From assembly GCA_964457925.1 (NCBI GenBank), contig CAYWGH010000015.1:62001-126000 (forward strand): a stretch of 64,000 nucleotides of DNA. The letters run 5' to 3'. The notes under the pieces were generated by a model. It was not told the DNA's origin. It saw only the letters and a list, made by a program, of their open reading frames with translations, and searched no databases. Each line of letters starts with the position of its first letter. The first letter of the stretch is position 1. The DNA comes from Coneutiohabitans sp964457925 (lineage in GTDB: Bacteria; Zhuqueibacterota; Zhuqueibacteria; Zhuqueibacterales; Zhuqueibacteraceae). Positions 18,092-26,890 of the stretch are shown here, piece after piece. Both the position numbers and the translations under genes were made by a program.

Positions 18092-19045
18092 ATGAAATCT
18101 GCGTGCCGGCGAGTTCTAACCATGGCTTCACCCGTTTTTGCGTTCATGGGTTTTGCGCTGTTGAGCAACTGCGCTGAAGCTCAGGACACCAAGGCCGACG
18201 ACAAGGCCGGGAGCAAAACCGAAGCGATGGCTGAGAACAAAAGCACTGAGAAAAAGTGGGAGGATTTCGATCCCAACAACTTCGCCAATCCGACCAATAT
18301 CGACAACACCTATATGCCTATGAAGCCGGGCATGCGCTACACCTACGAAGGCACCTCGGTGGAAGATGATGGCACGGTCGTGCCGCATAAAGTTGTGATC
18401 AACATCACCGACATGACCAAAGTAATTGGCGGCGTTCGCTCGCTCGTGACATGGGACTTGGATTACAGCGACGGCGAGTTGGTGGAAGCGGAACTGGCTT
18501 TCTTCGCTCAGGACAATGACGGCAATGTCTGGCGCATGGGTGAATATCCTGAAGAATATGATGAAGGCAAGTTCCTCATGGCGCCAACCTGGATTCACGG
18601 CTATGAAGAAGCGCGCGCCGGCATCATGATGCAGGGAAATCCGCAGCTTGGAACACCGAGCTACGCACAAGGCTGGGGGCCGGCGGTGGACTGGACCGAC
18701 CGTGGGCAAGTCGATCAGATGGGTGTAGAAACTAAGGTTCCGGCGGGCCAATACAAAGATGTTTTGGTGATTGCCGAAACCAGCGCATCAGAACCTGATG
18801 CGCAACAACTCAAGTATTATGCCCCGGGTATCGGAAATGTCTACGTCGGTTGGAGAGGGGCGGGTGAAAAGACCAAAGAGGTTTTAGAGCTGACCAAAGT
18901 TGAACAACTTGACGCAAAGGCCATGGCCGTGGTGCGTGCGGAAGCACTGAAGATGGAAAAGCATGCTTACGAAGTTAGCAAAAACGTGTATGCACACACG
19001 CCGCCGTTGGAGCAAGCAGCGGGCGCTGGGCAGGCGGCCAAGTAA
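18092..19045 (+). CDS. Exported protein, paralogue of the lipoprotein at 8960
   Basis: A 317-residue protein. The start at 18092 follows AAGGAG with 8-base spacing; an in-frame ATG at 18056 lacks one. The N-terminus is a signal sequence (FAFMGFALLSNCAEAQ). LSNC is a poor lipobox, so cleavage by signal peptidase I near AEAQ is more likely. The mature part repeats the layout of the protein at 8960: FDPNNFANPTNIDNTYMPM, FFAQDNDGNVWRMGE, ARAGIMMQGNPQL, then KYYAPGIGNVYV. It has an extra alanine- and lysine-rich C-terminal tail of about 45 residues. It sits 65 bases after the DUF5916 gene and may be cotranscribed with it. Function unknown. Confidence 0.85.
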   Translation: MKSACRRVLTMASPVFAFMGFALLSNCAEAQDTKADDKAGSKTEAMAENKSTEKKWEDFDPNNFANPTNIDNTYMPMKPGMRYTYEGTSVEDDGTVVPHKVVINITDMTKVIGGVRSLVTWDLDYSDGELVEAELAFFAQDNDGNVWRMGEYPEEYDEGKFLMAPTWIHGYEEARAGIMMQGNPQLGTPSYAQGWGPAVDWTDRGQVDQMGVETKVPAGQYKDVLVIAETSASEPDAQQLKYYAPGIGNVYVGWRGAGEKTKEVLELTKVEQLDAKAMAVVRAEALKMEKHAYEVSKNVYAHTPPLEQAAGAGQAAK

Positions 19046-19448
19046 GCGGGCGGCTTGGGGGCTTTTCTAAAAATTAACCGCAAAGGCGCGAAGCACGCGA
19101 AGACAGCACAGCCAAACTCTTCACGTGTTTGACGTCATTGCGGTTTAGCCTCTGTCTTGGCTGAAAGGCTTCAAAAGAGCTCGGTTTTCCTGCACTATTC
19201 TGAGAGTATATTCTTGGGCATTGCGCTGCGCTAAAGTTGGTGGTCGCGGCGTTGCAATGAAAAAATTTTTCTCAGAAGAAAGGGGTGTTTTTTTAAAATT
19301 AGGATGATAGTCGAAAAGACCTACCCAAGTTAAGATACCAAAAAAAAAGTGCAAAAGTGTCACAGCCTTGTGAACAACTTGCAAAATAACTGTCACGTAA
19401 TCGCATGAAATAACCCATGTTGTATCACCAAACCAACGGAGGTCTGCA
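19046..19448. other. Intergenic region upstream of the first RND pump
   Basis: The 403-base gap holds a dispersed repeat at 19076-19104, then AT-rich sequence with A8 and T7 tracts. A minus-strand ORF (19145-19576) overlaps the pump start and is rejected. The pump's GGAGGT ribosome binding site closes the region. No promoter could be placed with confidence. Confidence 0.5.
19076..19104 (+). repeat. AACCGCaAAGGCGCgAAG-type dispersed repeat (copy 1)
   Basis: The 25 bases from 19076 match 21 of 25 bases of a second copy at 32341-32365. AACCGCAAAGGCGCAAAG-like elements occur in intergenic regions of many unrelated bacteria. It follows the stop of an exported-protein gene by about 30 bases. Confidence 0.5.
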
Positions 19449-22400
19449 ATGATGCGTTGGATCGTTGGGTCGAGCCTGAAGCTTCGACTCGTGATGGCCG
19501 CAGTTGCGGCGTTGCTGATGGTTTTCGGTTTTACGCAACTTCGCAAAATGCCAGTGGATGCCCTGCCGGAGTTCACGCGGCCGTATGTGGAAATTCAAGC
19601 CGAAGCGCTCGGACTTTCGGCTCAGGAGGTGGAAGCCATGATCACCACGCCATTCGAGGCGGACATGATCAACGGCACGCCGTGGGCTGAGGAAATCCGT
19701 TCCGTATCAATTCCCGGGTTGTCGTCGGTCAAACTCATCTTCGAGCGAGGAACTGACATCATGAAGGCTCGGCAAGTCGTGCAAGAGCGCATGACGGAAA
19801 TCTTCGCTTTGCCGCAAGTGTCGAGGCCACCGGCTATGGTGAACCCGGTTGCCTCGGCTGGCCGCTGCATGGAGATCGGGTTGACCTCGAACACAATGTC
19901 TCTGATTGATATGTCCGTGCTCGCTCGATGGACCATCGCACCGCGTCTGATGGGCTTGCCTGGTGTAGCAAATGTATCGATTTGGGGCGAGCGCATGCGG
20001 CAATTACAAGTACAGGTCGATCCGGAAAAATTGCGCGCTGAAGGCTTGACCCTGCTGCAAATCATCTCGACTGCTGGCAACTCATTGTGGGCCTCACCTT
20101 TGAGCTTTTTGGAAGCCTCGACGCCTGGCACCGGCGGATGGATCGATACTCCTAATCAAAGGCTCGGCGTTCGGCACATCCTGCCCATACAAACCGCTGC
20201 GGACCTTTCTCAGGTGCCCATAGAAGGCGCACCTTCGAAGCGTTTGGGCGATGTTACTACAGTAATCGAAGATCATCAACCGTTGATTGGCGACGCTATT
20301 GTTAACGACACTCCTTCTCTGATGCTGGTGGTCGAAAAGTTCCCGTGGGCCAATACCAAAGAAGTCACACAAAATGTTGAAAAGGCATTGGCGGCAATGC
20401 GCCTCGGCCTCACTGGTTTGGAAATAGATCCCACTCTTTTCCGACCCGCAACCTTCCTGGATGTGGCGGTTGGCAATCTTTCTTCGACGCTGCTGATTAG
20501 TATGATTCTTTTGATAGTAGCGCTCGGCGCCTTTTTCTTCAACTGGCGCACGGCGTTAATTTCTGCTGTGACAGTGTTGGTTTCTGTGATTGCGGCCGGT
20601 ACCGTGCTTTACGTTCGCGGCATCGAAGTCAATTTTATGATTATCGCCGGTATGATGATCGCTCTGGCCGCCCTCATCGACGATGCGATTATCGACGTTG
20701 AAAATATCGCCCGGCGTCTACGTCAGTCGCGCGAAGCAGGCAGCAGGAAATCCAAGGCAACGATTATTTACGAGGCCGTTGCCGAGATTCGCAGCCCAAT
20801 TCTCTACGCCACCGCGATCATGGCGCTGGCCGTGCTGCCTGCGATGTTCCTTGAGGGCGTCTCCGGCGCGTTTTGGCAGCCGCTGGCAATGTCCTACATT
20901 TTGGCTTTGCTCGTTTCTCTGTTAGTAGCCGTTACTATTACTCCGGCATTGAGTCTGCTGTTGTTGCGGCAAGGTTCGTTGCAACGCGGCGATTCCCCGG
21001 TTATGGGCATTCTGCGTGGACTCTATAGCGGGCTTTTGGGTTGGGCTGCACGCGCGCCGCGTTCGGCATTTGTCACTGCCTGTGCCTTGGCTGTTATTGG
21101 CTTGCTCTCCGTGCCCATGATGCGTCAAGAATCGTTGTTGCCGGATTTCAAAGAGACCGATTTGGTAGTTCGCATGGCTGGCAGCCCTGCGGCTTCCCAT
21201 CCCGCCATGAGTCGTGTCACTACGCTGGCCAGCCGCGAACTGCGAACCATTCCAGGTGTGCGCAATGTCAGCGCACATGTGGGCCGTGCAATCATGTCGG
21301 ATAAGGTGACCAATATCAATGCCAGCGAGATTTGGATTAGCATTGATCCCTCTGCTGATTATGCGGCCACCGTGGCGCAAGTCAAGCAGGTGGTAAGCGG
21401 CTATCCGGGACTCTCACCGGAAGTGCTAAATTACAGCCAAGCCATGATCAGAGAAGAACTCTCGGGAACTGGTGAATCTTTGGTTGTGCGGGTTTACGGT
21501 GAAGACTTGGGCATGATCGCCAAAAAGGCCGAGGAAGTTCAGCAAATGCTGGCAAAAATTGGCGGCATCGTTGCCCCCAAAGTGGAATATCCGGAAGAAT
21601 TACCAACTTTGGAAATCGAAGTCGATATCGAAAGAGCCAAGCAAGCTGGCCTCAAGCCTGGTGACGTGCGCCGAGCCGCTACCTCCCTTGTCTCAGGCAT
21701 TGTGGTCGGCAGCCTTTTCGAGAATCAAAAGGTATTTGATGTCGTAGTTTGGGGCACGCCCAGCGTGCGCCATAGTGTGGACAATGTTCGCAACCTGCTT
21801 ATCGATCGACCTGAAGGCGGCCACGTGCGCCTGGAAGATGTGGCCAACGTTCGTATTGTATCGGGTGTTGCTCAAATCCGTCGTGATGCTGTGGCGCGCT
21901 GCATGGACGTCGTCGCAGATGTACGCGGACGGGATCTCGCTGCCATCGCTACCGACATTGAAAACGGCATCAAGCAAATCAAATTTCCACTAGAGTACCG
22001 CGCCGAGTTGTTGGGAGAATATGCCGAGCGGCTTGCGGCGCAAAATCGCGTGATCGCTTTCGCGATTTCCGCTGCCATTGGCATATTCATACTCCTGCAA
22101 GTGTTTACCCGGAGTTGGCGTTTGGCTGGCGTGCTCTTCCTCACCCTGCCGATGGCCTTGCTCGGCGGCACTCTTGCAGCATTTATGGCCACTGGCGGCC
22201 TGCTTTCTTTTGGCGCGATTGTGGGATTTTTTGCCGTCTTTGGGGTCGCCGTGCGCAACAGTCTAACGTTGATCGGCCGTTATCAACACCTTGAGAACCA
22301 AGGAGAAGAGTTTACTGCAGCACTGGTTCAGCGTGCTACAGAGGAAAGTTCAGGTCCGATCTTGCTGGCCGCGGTCGCCACGGCATTGGTCTTCCTTCCG

Positions 22401-22646
22401 GTAGCCATTGCTGGCAACATCGCCGGCCTCGAAATCGCGCAGCCGATTGCCGTTGTTGTTCTGGGCGGTTTGATCACCGCAACAATTTTCAGCCTCGCCG
22501 CTGTGCCCGCCATGTATTTGCTCTTTGGCTCGAAACGCGAAGAAGAGCTTGGACTTCTTCCCGTCACGGTTGTCAGCGAAGAAGAAATGGCCGAGGCCCT
22601 GGAAAGAGCCCGCGAGTCAGGGACGATGAAGCAATACGCGGAATAA
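19449..22646 (+). CDS. HME-type RND efflux pump subunit (CusA/CzcA-like), pump 1
   Basis: A 1065-residue inner-membrane proton-driven exporter of the heavy-metal RND class, with two repeats of one membrane helix, a large periplasmic loop and five further helices. It opens with the family sequence MPVDALPEF and has FRPATFLDVAVGNL before the second helix. The TM4 region reads ALAALIDDAIIDVEN (405-419), with acidic D411, D412, D416 and E418. Compared with the other two pumps here it has A408 where they have Asp or Glu. The start has GGAGGT. No TolC or full-length adaptor is adjacent; a truncated adaptor follows at 22922. The substrate, metal or otherwise, cannot be read from sequence. Confidence 0.92.
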   Translation: MMRWIVGSSLKLRLVMAAVAALLMVFGFTQLRKMPVDALPEFTRPYVEIQAEALGLSAQEVEAMITTPFEADMINGTPWAEEIRSVSIPGLSSVKLIFERGTDIMKARQVVQERMTEIFALPQVSRPPAMVNPVASAGRCMEIGLTSNTMSLIDMSVLARWTIAPRLMGLPGVANVSIWGERMRQLQVQVDPEKLRAEGLTLLQIISTAGNSLWASPLSFLEASTPGTGGWIDTPNQRLGVRHILPIQTAADLSQVPIEGAPSKRLGDVTTVIEDHQPLIGDAIVNDTPSLMLVVEKFPWANTKEVTQNVEKALAAMRLGLTGLEIDPTLFRPATFLDVAVGNLSSTLLISMILLIVALGAFFFNWRTALISAVTVLVSVIAAGTVLYVRGIEVNFMIIAGMMIALAALIDDAIIDVENIARRLRQSREAGSRKSKATIIYEAVAEIRSPILYATAIMALAVLPAMFLEGVSGAFWQPLAMSYILALLVSLLVAVTITPALSLLLLRQGSLQRGDSPVMGILRGLYSGLLGWAARAPRSAFVTACALAVIGLLSVPMMRQESLLPDFKETDLVVRMAGSPAASHPAMSRVTTLASRELRTIPGVRNVSAHVGRAIMSDKVTNINASEIWISIDPSADYAATVAQVKQVVSGYPGLSPEVLNYSQAMIREELSGTGESLVVRVYGEDLGMIAKKAEEVQQMLAKIGGIVAPKVEYPEELPTLEIEVDIERAKQAGLKPGDVRRAATSLVSGIVVGSLFENQKVFDVVVWGTPSVRHSVDNVRNLLIDRPEGGHVRLEDVANVRIVSGVAQIRRDAVARCMDVVADVRGRDLAAIATDIENGIKQIKFPLEYRAELLGEYAERLAAQNRVIAFAISAAIGIFILLQVFTRSWRLAGVLFLTLPMALLGGTLAAFMATGGLLSFGAIVGFFAVFGVAVRNSLTLIGRYQHLENQGEEFTAALVQRATEESSGPILLAAVATALVFLPVAIAGNIAGLEIAQPIAVVVLGGLITATIFSLAAVPAMYLLFGSKREEELGLLPVTVVSEEEMAEALERARESGTMKQYAE

Positions 22647-22921
22647 GAATTCTCCAGACTCCCCTGGCCGGGTACTGAATCCAGCTATGAGGTTTTTGGG
22701 AAACTCGATTTTGAACGATCTGGTTGATCAAACAAGCCAACTGTCAAATTTGTGTGTCACTGTGGCATGTCATTCTCTGGAAGAAAAATTTTGCCGAGTC
22801 ATTATATCGAGACTGATAGCCTATTCGGCGCAGAAAAAGATTTCCTTCAGATTGACATGATCAAGTTGATGTTACAAACGCATCCTGAACAAGCATACAA
22901 TTACGAAATAAGGAGGTTGTG

Positions 22922-23350
22922 ATGCGGTACATGAATCCTTTGATGATTGCGGCGCTGAGTATTGCCGGTTTGCAACTGACGGCGTGCCAAAAACATCATG
23001 CCACGCACCATGTCGAACATCCGGCCGAGGTGAAAAAAATCGAAGGTTCTGATCTCAGCAACGTAACTTTGACCGAGATGGCGATGAAACGGCTTGATGT
23101 TAAGACCGCTCAAGTTCGTGAGCAGGACGGAAAAAAAGTGGTGCCCTACTCCTCTTTGATTTATGACCCCAAAGGCCAGACCTGGGTTTATACCAGTCCT
23201 CAGCCGCGCACTTTTGTGCGGCACAAAGTTGATGTCGACCGCATTACCGGCGATCTGGCGATTTTGAACGATGGCCCGCCCGTGGGCACGAGCATCGCTT
23301 CGGTAGCGGTAGCAGAAATTTACGGCGCCGAGTTCAAAGTTGGGCATTGA
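22922..23350 (+). CDS. Miniature RND adaptor lipoprotein (lipoyl/hairpin core absent)
   Basis: A 142-residue lipoprotein with lipobox LTAC (lipidated C22), preceded by an ideal AGGAGG site. The mature part has two blocks of the full adaptor at 49028-50239. The first is its N-terminal strand (VTLTEMAMKRLDVKTAQV; full-length VTLSPEAEQRLGIETAAV). The second is its C-terminal barrel/membrane-proximal part (VPYSSLIYDPKGQTWVYT; full-length LPFSAILYDIHGGTWVYT), ending EIYGAEF versus EIFGTEF. The lipoyl, alpha-hairpin and most intervening residues are missing. It is not a random truncation, as the reading frame is clean and the termini correspond. It lies between two RND pumps and probably works with one of them. 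Confidence 0.85.
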   Translation: MRYMNPLMIAALSIAGLQLTACQKHHATHHVEHPAEVKKIEGSDLSNVTLTEMAMKRLDVKTAQVREQDGKKVVPYSSLIYDPKGQTWVYTSPQPRTFVRHKVDVDRITGDLAILNDGPPVGTSIASVAVAEIYGAEFKVGH

Positions 23351-23421
23351 TGCATTGGTAGTAGTGACTTTAGGCTTGTAGCGTCCTGAGGATCCGGCTT
23401 CTCAAGGAGCTACTACAAAAG

Positions 23422-23507
23422 CTTATTCAGAGGGATTTATTTCTGCACTATGTTTGCTCGTGGTGTCTATGCTTCCTACTGTGCTAAAAGGAATTCCTCT
23501 GAATAAG
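23422..23507. repeat. 86-base element with terminal inverted repeats
   Basis: CTTATTCAGAGG at 23422-23433 is repeated exactly in inverted form as CCTCTGAATAAG at 23496-23507. The similarity extends imperfectly inwards (CAGAGGGATT / CAGAGGAATT). It lies just before the second RND pump and could be a miniature mobile element or a large hairpin in the leader. Confidence 0.5.
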
Positions 23508-23553
23508 AGTTGAAATTATTTTCTAGTTTACACCCTCATAGGGAGATACAACT

Positions 23554-26500
23554 ATGCTGCGTTGGATTATAAAATCGAGCCTGAAGTTTCGGTTCCTGGT
23601 GATCGCCATCGCCGTGGGACTAATGTATTTCGGCATCGGACAACTGCAAAAAATGCCTGTGGACGTTTTTCCCGAGTTCGCGCCGCCGATGGTTGAGGTG
23701 CAAACCATCAGTCTCGGACTTTCTCAGGAAGAAGTGGAATCTTTGGTGACCATTCCGCTGGAGCAAGTACTTGCCGGAATTCCCGACATGACAGTCATGC
23801 GTTCCAAATCTGTTCCGGATTTGTCAGCCATCAAAATGTACTTCGAGCCGGGAACCGATCTGTTGCTGGCCCGGCAGCACGTGCATGAACGCTTGGCAAC
23901 GGTAGCGCCGCTTCTTCCAACTTGGGCCGCTCCGCCCATTATGTTACCGCCGCTTTCGGCCACCAGCCGTATGCTGAAGATTGGGATTTCTTCGAAAACC
24001 CGGTCCGTGGTCGATCTATCGATGATCACTTATTGGACCATACAGCAGCGCATCAAGCGCGTCCCGGGTGTGGCCAATGTCGCCATCTGGGGCGAGCGCA
24101 TCGAAATGCTGCAAGTCAACGTCGTGCCGGAGTTGATGAAAAAACACAAAGTCACGATGAATGAAGTGATGGAGGCCACGGCGGATGCTCTGGACGTTGG
24201 CTTGTTCCAATATTCAGAAGGGCATCACGTCGGTAGCGGCGGCTGGATTGATACGCCCAACCAAAGGTTACAAGTCAGGCACGTTCTGCCCATTGCCAAA
24301 GACTATGAAAACATTACGGCGGACGAGTTGGGTGAAATGCCACTTGCCGTCAGGAATGGCAAGCAACTCTTCTTGAAGGATGTGGCCCGGGTCGAGATGG
24401 GGCATCAACCCATGATCGGCGAGGGCATTGTCAACGACGGCATCGGCTTGCTGCTCATCGTGGAAAAATTCCCCTGGGGCAACACCCTGCAAGTGACCAA
24501 AGCCGTTGAAGAAGCGATCGCGCAATTGAAGCCCGGGCTTCCCGACGTTGACATCGATACCGCCATCTTCCGGCCGGCGACCTTCATCGAAACTTCTATC
24601 GACAATCTCAGCCTGGCCTTGTTCATCGGCAGCGTGCTCTTGATTCTGGTGCTGTTCTTCTTCCTTTACAATTGGCGCGTGGCCGTCATCAGTTGCGTGG
24701 CGATGCCGCTGTCTCTGTTAGCCGCGGCGCTGGTGCTCTACATGCGTGACACCACCATCAACGTGATGATTCTCGCGGGTTTCGTCATCGCGCTCGGCGA
24801 CATCGTGGACGACGCAATCATCGACATCGAAAACGTGGTGCGGCGGCTGCGCGAGTATCGCCAGTCTGGGCGCACGGATAAGTCCTTAGCGAGGATTATT
24901 CTGGATGCCTCAATCGAGGTGCGCGGTGCCATCATCTATGCCACGCTGATCGAAGTGCTGGCGATTATGCCGGTCTTCTTTTTAAAGGGCTTGTCCGGCG
25001 CTTTCTTCCAACCTCTGGCCCTATCTTACGCGCTGGCTCTGCTGGTCTCGATGGTGGTCGCACTGACGGTTACCCCGGCCTTGGCCATGATTTTCTTGCG
25101 CAAAGCCCCGCTCGCGGAGCGCGAAGCCCCCATCGTGCGTGGACTCAAGAAGGTTTATGAAAAGCTTTTGACGCCGATCATTCGTTCGCCGCGCCCGGCA
25201 TTTGCTACCGTCGCGATCATCATGCTGGCGGGCGCTTTGATTTGGCCGCGATTAGGGCAGGAGTTGCTGCCTTCGTTCAAAGAACGGGATTTCCTGATGC
25301 ACTGGCTGACGAAGCCCGGCACCTCGTGGCCAGAAATGCAGCGCATCAGCATTCAGAGTGCCAAAGAGTTGCTCGAAATTCCTGGTGTTCTTAATCTCGG
25401 TTCTCACATCGGGCAGGCGTTGATCATGGATGAGGTTGTCGGTATGTATTTCGCCGAACACTGGGTGAGCATCGATCCAAAAGTGGATTACGACAAGACG
25501 CTAGCTAAAATCACGGAGGTGGTTGACGGCTATCCTGGCATCTACCGAGATGTGCAGACGTATCTCAAAGAGCGTATCCGTGAAGTTTTAACCGGAACCT
25601 CCGAGGCCATTGTGGTGCGCATCTTTGGCCGCGATCTGGACGTTCTTACGGCAAAAGCCGGGGAAGTGAAAGAAGCTTTGTCAAAGATTCCCGGCATCGT
25701 CGATCTGCACTACTCTTTTCAAGAGAAAATCCCTCAGATCGAAATCAAGGTTGACCTCGCCAAAGCGCAAAAGTACGGTGTGAAGCCCGGCGACGTGCGC
25801 CGCATCGCGACAACGATGATTGCGGGCGAAGAAGCCGGCGATATTCACATTGCTAACCGTACCTATGACGTGAATGTGTGGAGCGTTCCCGAAGCGCGCA
25901 ATAGTATCAGCGATATCAAGGAAATGCTGATCGACATACCGGGCGGTGGTCACATTCAGTTGCAAGAAGTCGCCGACGTGTACGTCGCGCCCACGCCGAA
26001 TGTCATCAACCGCGAACACCAGATGCGCCGCATCGATGTTGGCGGCAGCGCCAAGGGCCGTCCTCTCGGAGACGTCTATGCCGACGTTCAGGCTGCGCTC
26101 ACGACGATCCAATTTCCCCAGGAATACTATCCCGTGTTGCTGGGAGAATATACGGAACGGCAGAAGGCCCAAAGCACCTTGATGTGGGTATCCGTCATCG
26201 CGGCGATTGGCATTTTTCTCCTCCTGGTAACTTCATTCGGAAGCGTGCGCTTGGCAACGTTATCCTTCTTGACCTTGCCATCGGCTTTAGTGGGCGGCGT
26301 CTTGGCAGCTTGGCTAGGTGACGGCCTTATCTCACTCGGTTCGTTGGTGGGATTTCTCACCATCTTGGGCATTGCCGCGCGCAACGGCATCATGCTGATT
26401 GAACACTTTCAGCATCTCGAAAAGCATGAAGGCGAAACCTTTGGTCCCAAGCTGGTTTTGCGCGGTGCATTGGAACGCATCTCACCGATCATGATGACTG

Positions 26501-26697
26501 CGTTGACTACGGTGTTCGCCATCATCCCCTTGGTGGTTGCCGGCAATCTTCCTGGTCACGAGATTGAGCATCCCATGGCCGTTGTCATCATGGGTGGCAT
26601 CGTCACTTCGACGTTGCTGAACATTTTCGTCGTGCCCAGTTTGTACTTGAAGTTTGGGCGCAGTAAAGCAAAAGCCGCGGCTGCGCAGGTGGCATAG
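23554..26697 (+). CDS. HME-type RND efflux pump subunit (CusA/CzcA-like), pump 2
   Basis: A 1047-residue RND exporter of the same class as pump 1, with MPVDVFPEFAPPMVEVQT at the N-terminus, FRPATFIETSIDNL before the second helix, and PTPNVINREHQMRRIDV in the second periplasmic half. The TM4 region is ALGDIVDDAIIDIEN (413-427), with D416 as an additional acid absent from pump 1. The C-terminal half has GIAARNGIMLIEHFQHLE and PGHEIEHPMAVVIMGG. A GGGAGA site supports the start. It follows the miniature adaptor by 203 bases. Sequence features are closer to pump 3 at 45969 than to pump 1. It is inner-membrane and probably trimeric as in the family. Confidence 0.92.
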   Translation: MLRWIIKSSLKFRFLVIAIAVGLMYFGIGQLQKMPVDVFPEFAPPMVEVQTISLGLSQEEVESLVTIPLEQVLAGIPDMTVMRSKSVPDLSAIKMYFEPGTDLLLARQHVHERLATVAPLLPTWAAPPIMLPPLSATSRMLKIGISSKTRSVVDLSMITYWTIQQRIKRVPGVANVAIWGERIEMLQVNVVPELMKKHKVTMNEVMEATADALDVGLFQYSEGHHVGSGGWIDTPNQRLQVRHVLPIAKDYENITADELGEMPLAVRNGKQLFLKDVARVEMGHQPMIGEGIVNDGIGLLLIVEKFPWGNTLQVTKAVEEAIAQLKPGLPDVDIDTAIFRPATFIETSIDNLSLALFIGSVLLILVLFFFLYNWRVAVISCVAMPLSLLAAALVLYMRDTTINVMILAGFVIALGDIVDDAIIDIENVVRRLREYRQSGRTDKSLARIILDASIEVRGAIIYATLIEVLAIMPVFFLKGLSGAFFQPLALSYALALLVSMVVALTVTPALAMIFLRKAPLAEREAPIVRGLKKVYEKLLTPIIRSPRPAFATVAIIMLAGALIWPRLGQELLPSFKERDFLMHWLTKPGTSWPEMQRISIQSAKELLEIPGVLNLGSHIGQALIMDEVVGMYFAEHWVSIDPKVDYDKTLAKITEVVDGYPGIYRDVQTYLKERIREVLTGTSEAIVVRIFGRDLDVLTAKAGEVKEALSKIPGIVDLHYSFQEKIPQIEIKVDLAKAQKYGVKPGDVRRIATTMIAGEEAGDIHIANRTYDVNVWSVPEARNSISDIKEMLIDIPGGGHIQLQEVADVYVAPTPNVINREHQMRRIDVGGSAKGRPLGDVYADVQAALTTIQFPQEYYPVLLGEYTERQKAQSTLMWVSVIAAIGIFLLLVTSFGSVRLATLSFLTLPSALVGGVLAAWLGDGLISLGSLVGFLTILGIAARNGIMLIEHFQHLEKHEGETFGPKLVLRGALERISPIMMTALTTVFAIIPLVVAGNLPGHEIEHPMAVVIMGGIVTSTLLNIFVVPSLYLKFGRSKAKAAAAQVA

Positions 26698-26890
26698 AGA
26701 AGGCATCGCCATGCCTTTCTACTCCGATCCCCCTCTCTACTGACGAGAGGGGGAATGGGGTGTGAGTCTCTCATGCCAATGTGGCAACGCGGCATCCGTA
26801 AACTGGCCGCGTGAGCAATTTTACTCTGGGACGATCATAATTTGACATCGCCACGCTGACTCTCTGAATCGGAATTCCGGTGCTTTGCGC
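26695..26890 (+). promoter_or_regulatory. Leader with three hairpins before the TerC gene
   Basis: Three stems stand in a row: TAGAGAAGGCAT/ATGCCTTTCTA at 26695-26721, a perfect 9-base stem CCCCCTCTC/GAGAGGGGG near 26731-26755, and ACGCGGC/GCCGCGT at 26787-26812. None has a following T-run. Some TerC/Alx genes are preceded by the yybP-ykoY manganese riboswitch, but I could not match that consensus here. Treat it as a structured leader of unknown role. Confidence 0.35.

Noticed and set aside
26698..26890. yybP-ykoY (manganese) riboswitch before TerC
   Set aside because: Searched for by eye because of the TerC context, but the conserved internal-loop sequences are not visible; only hairpins are.
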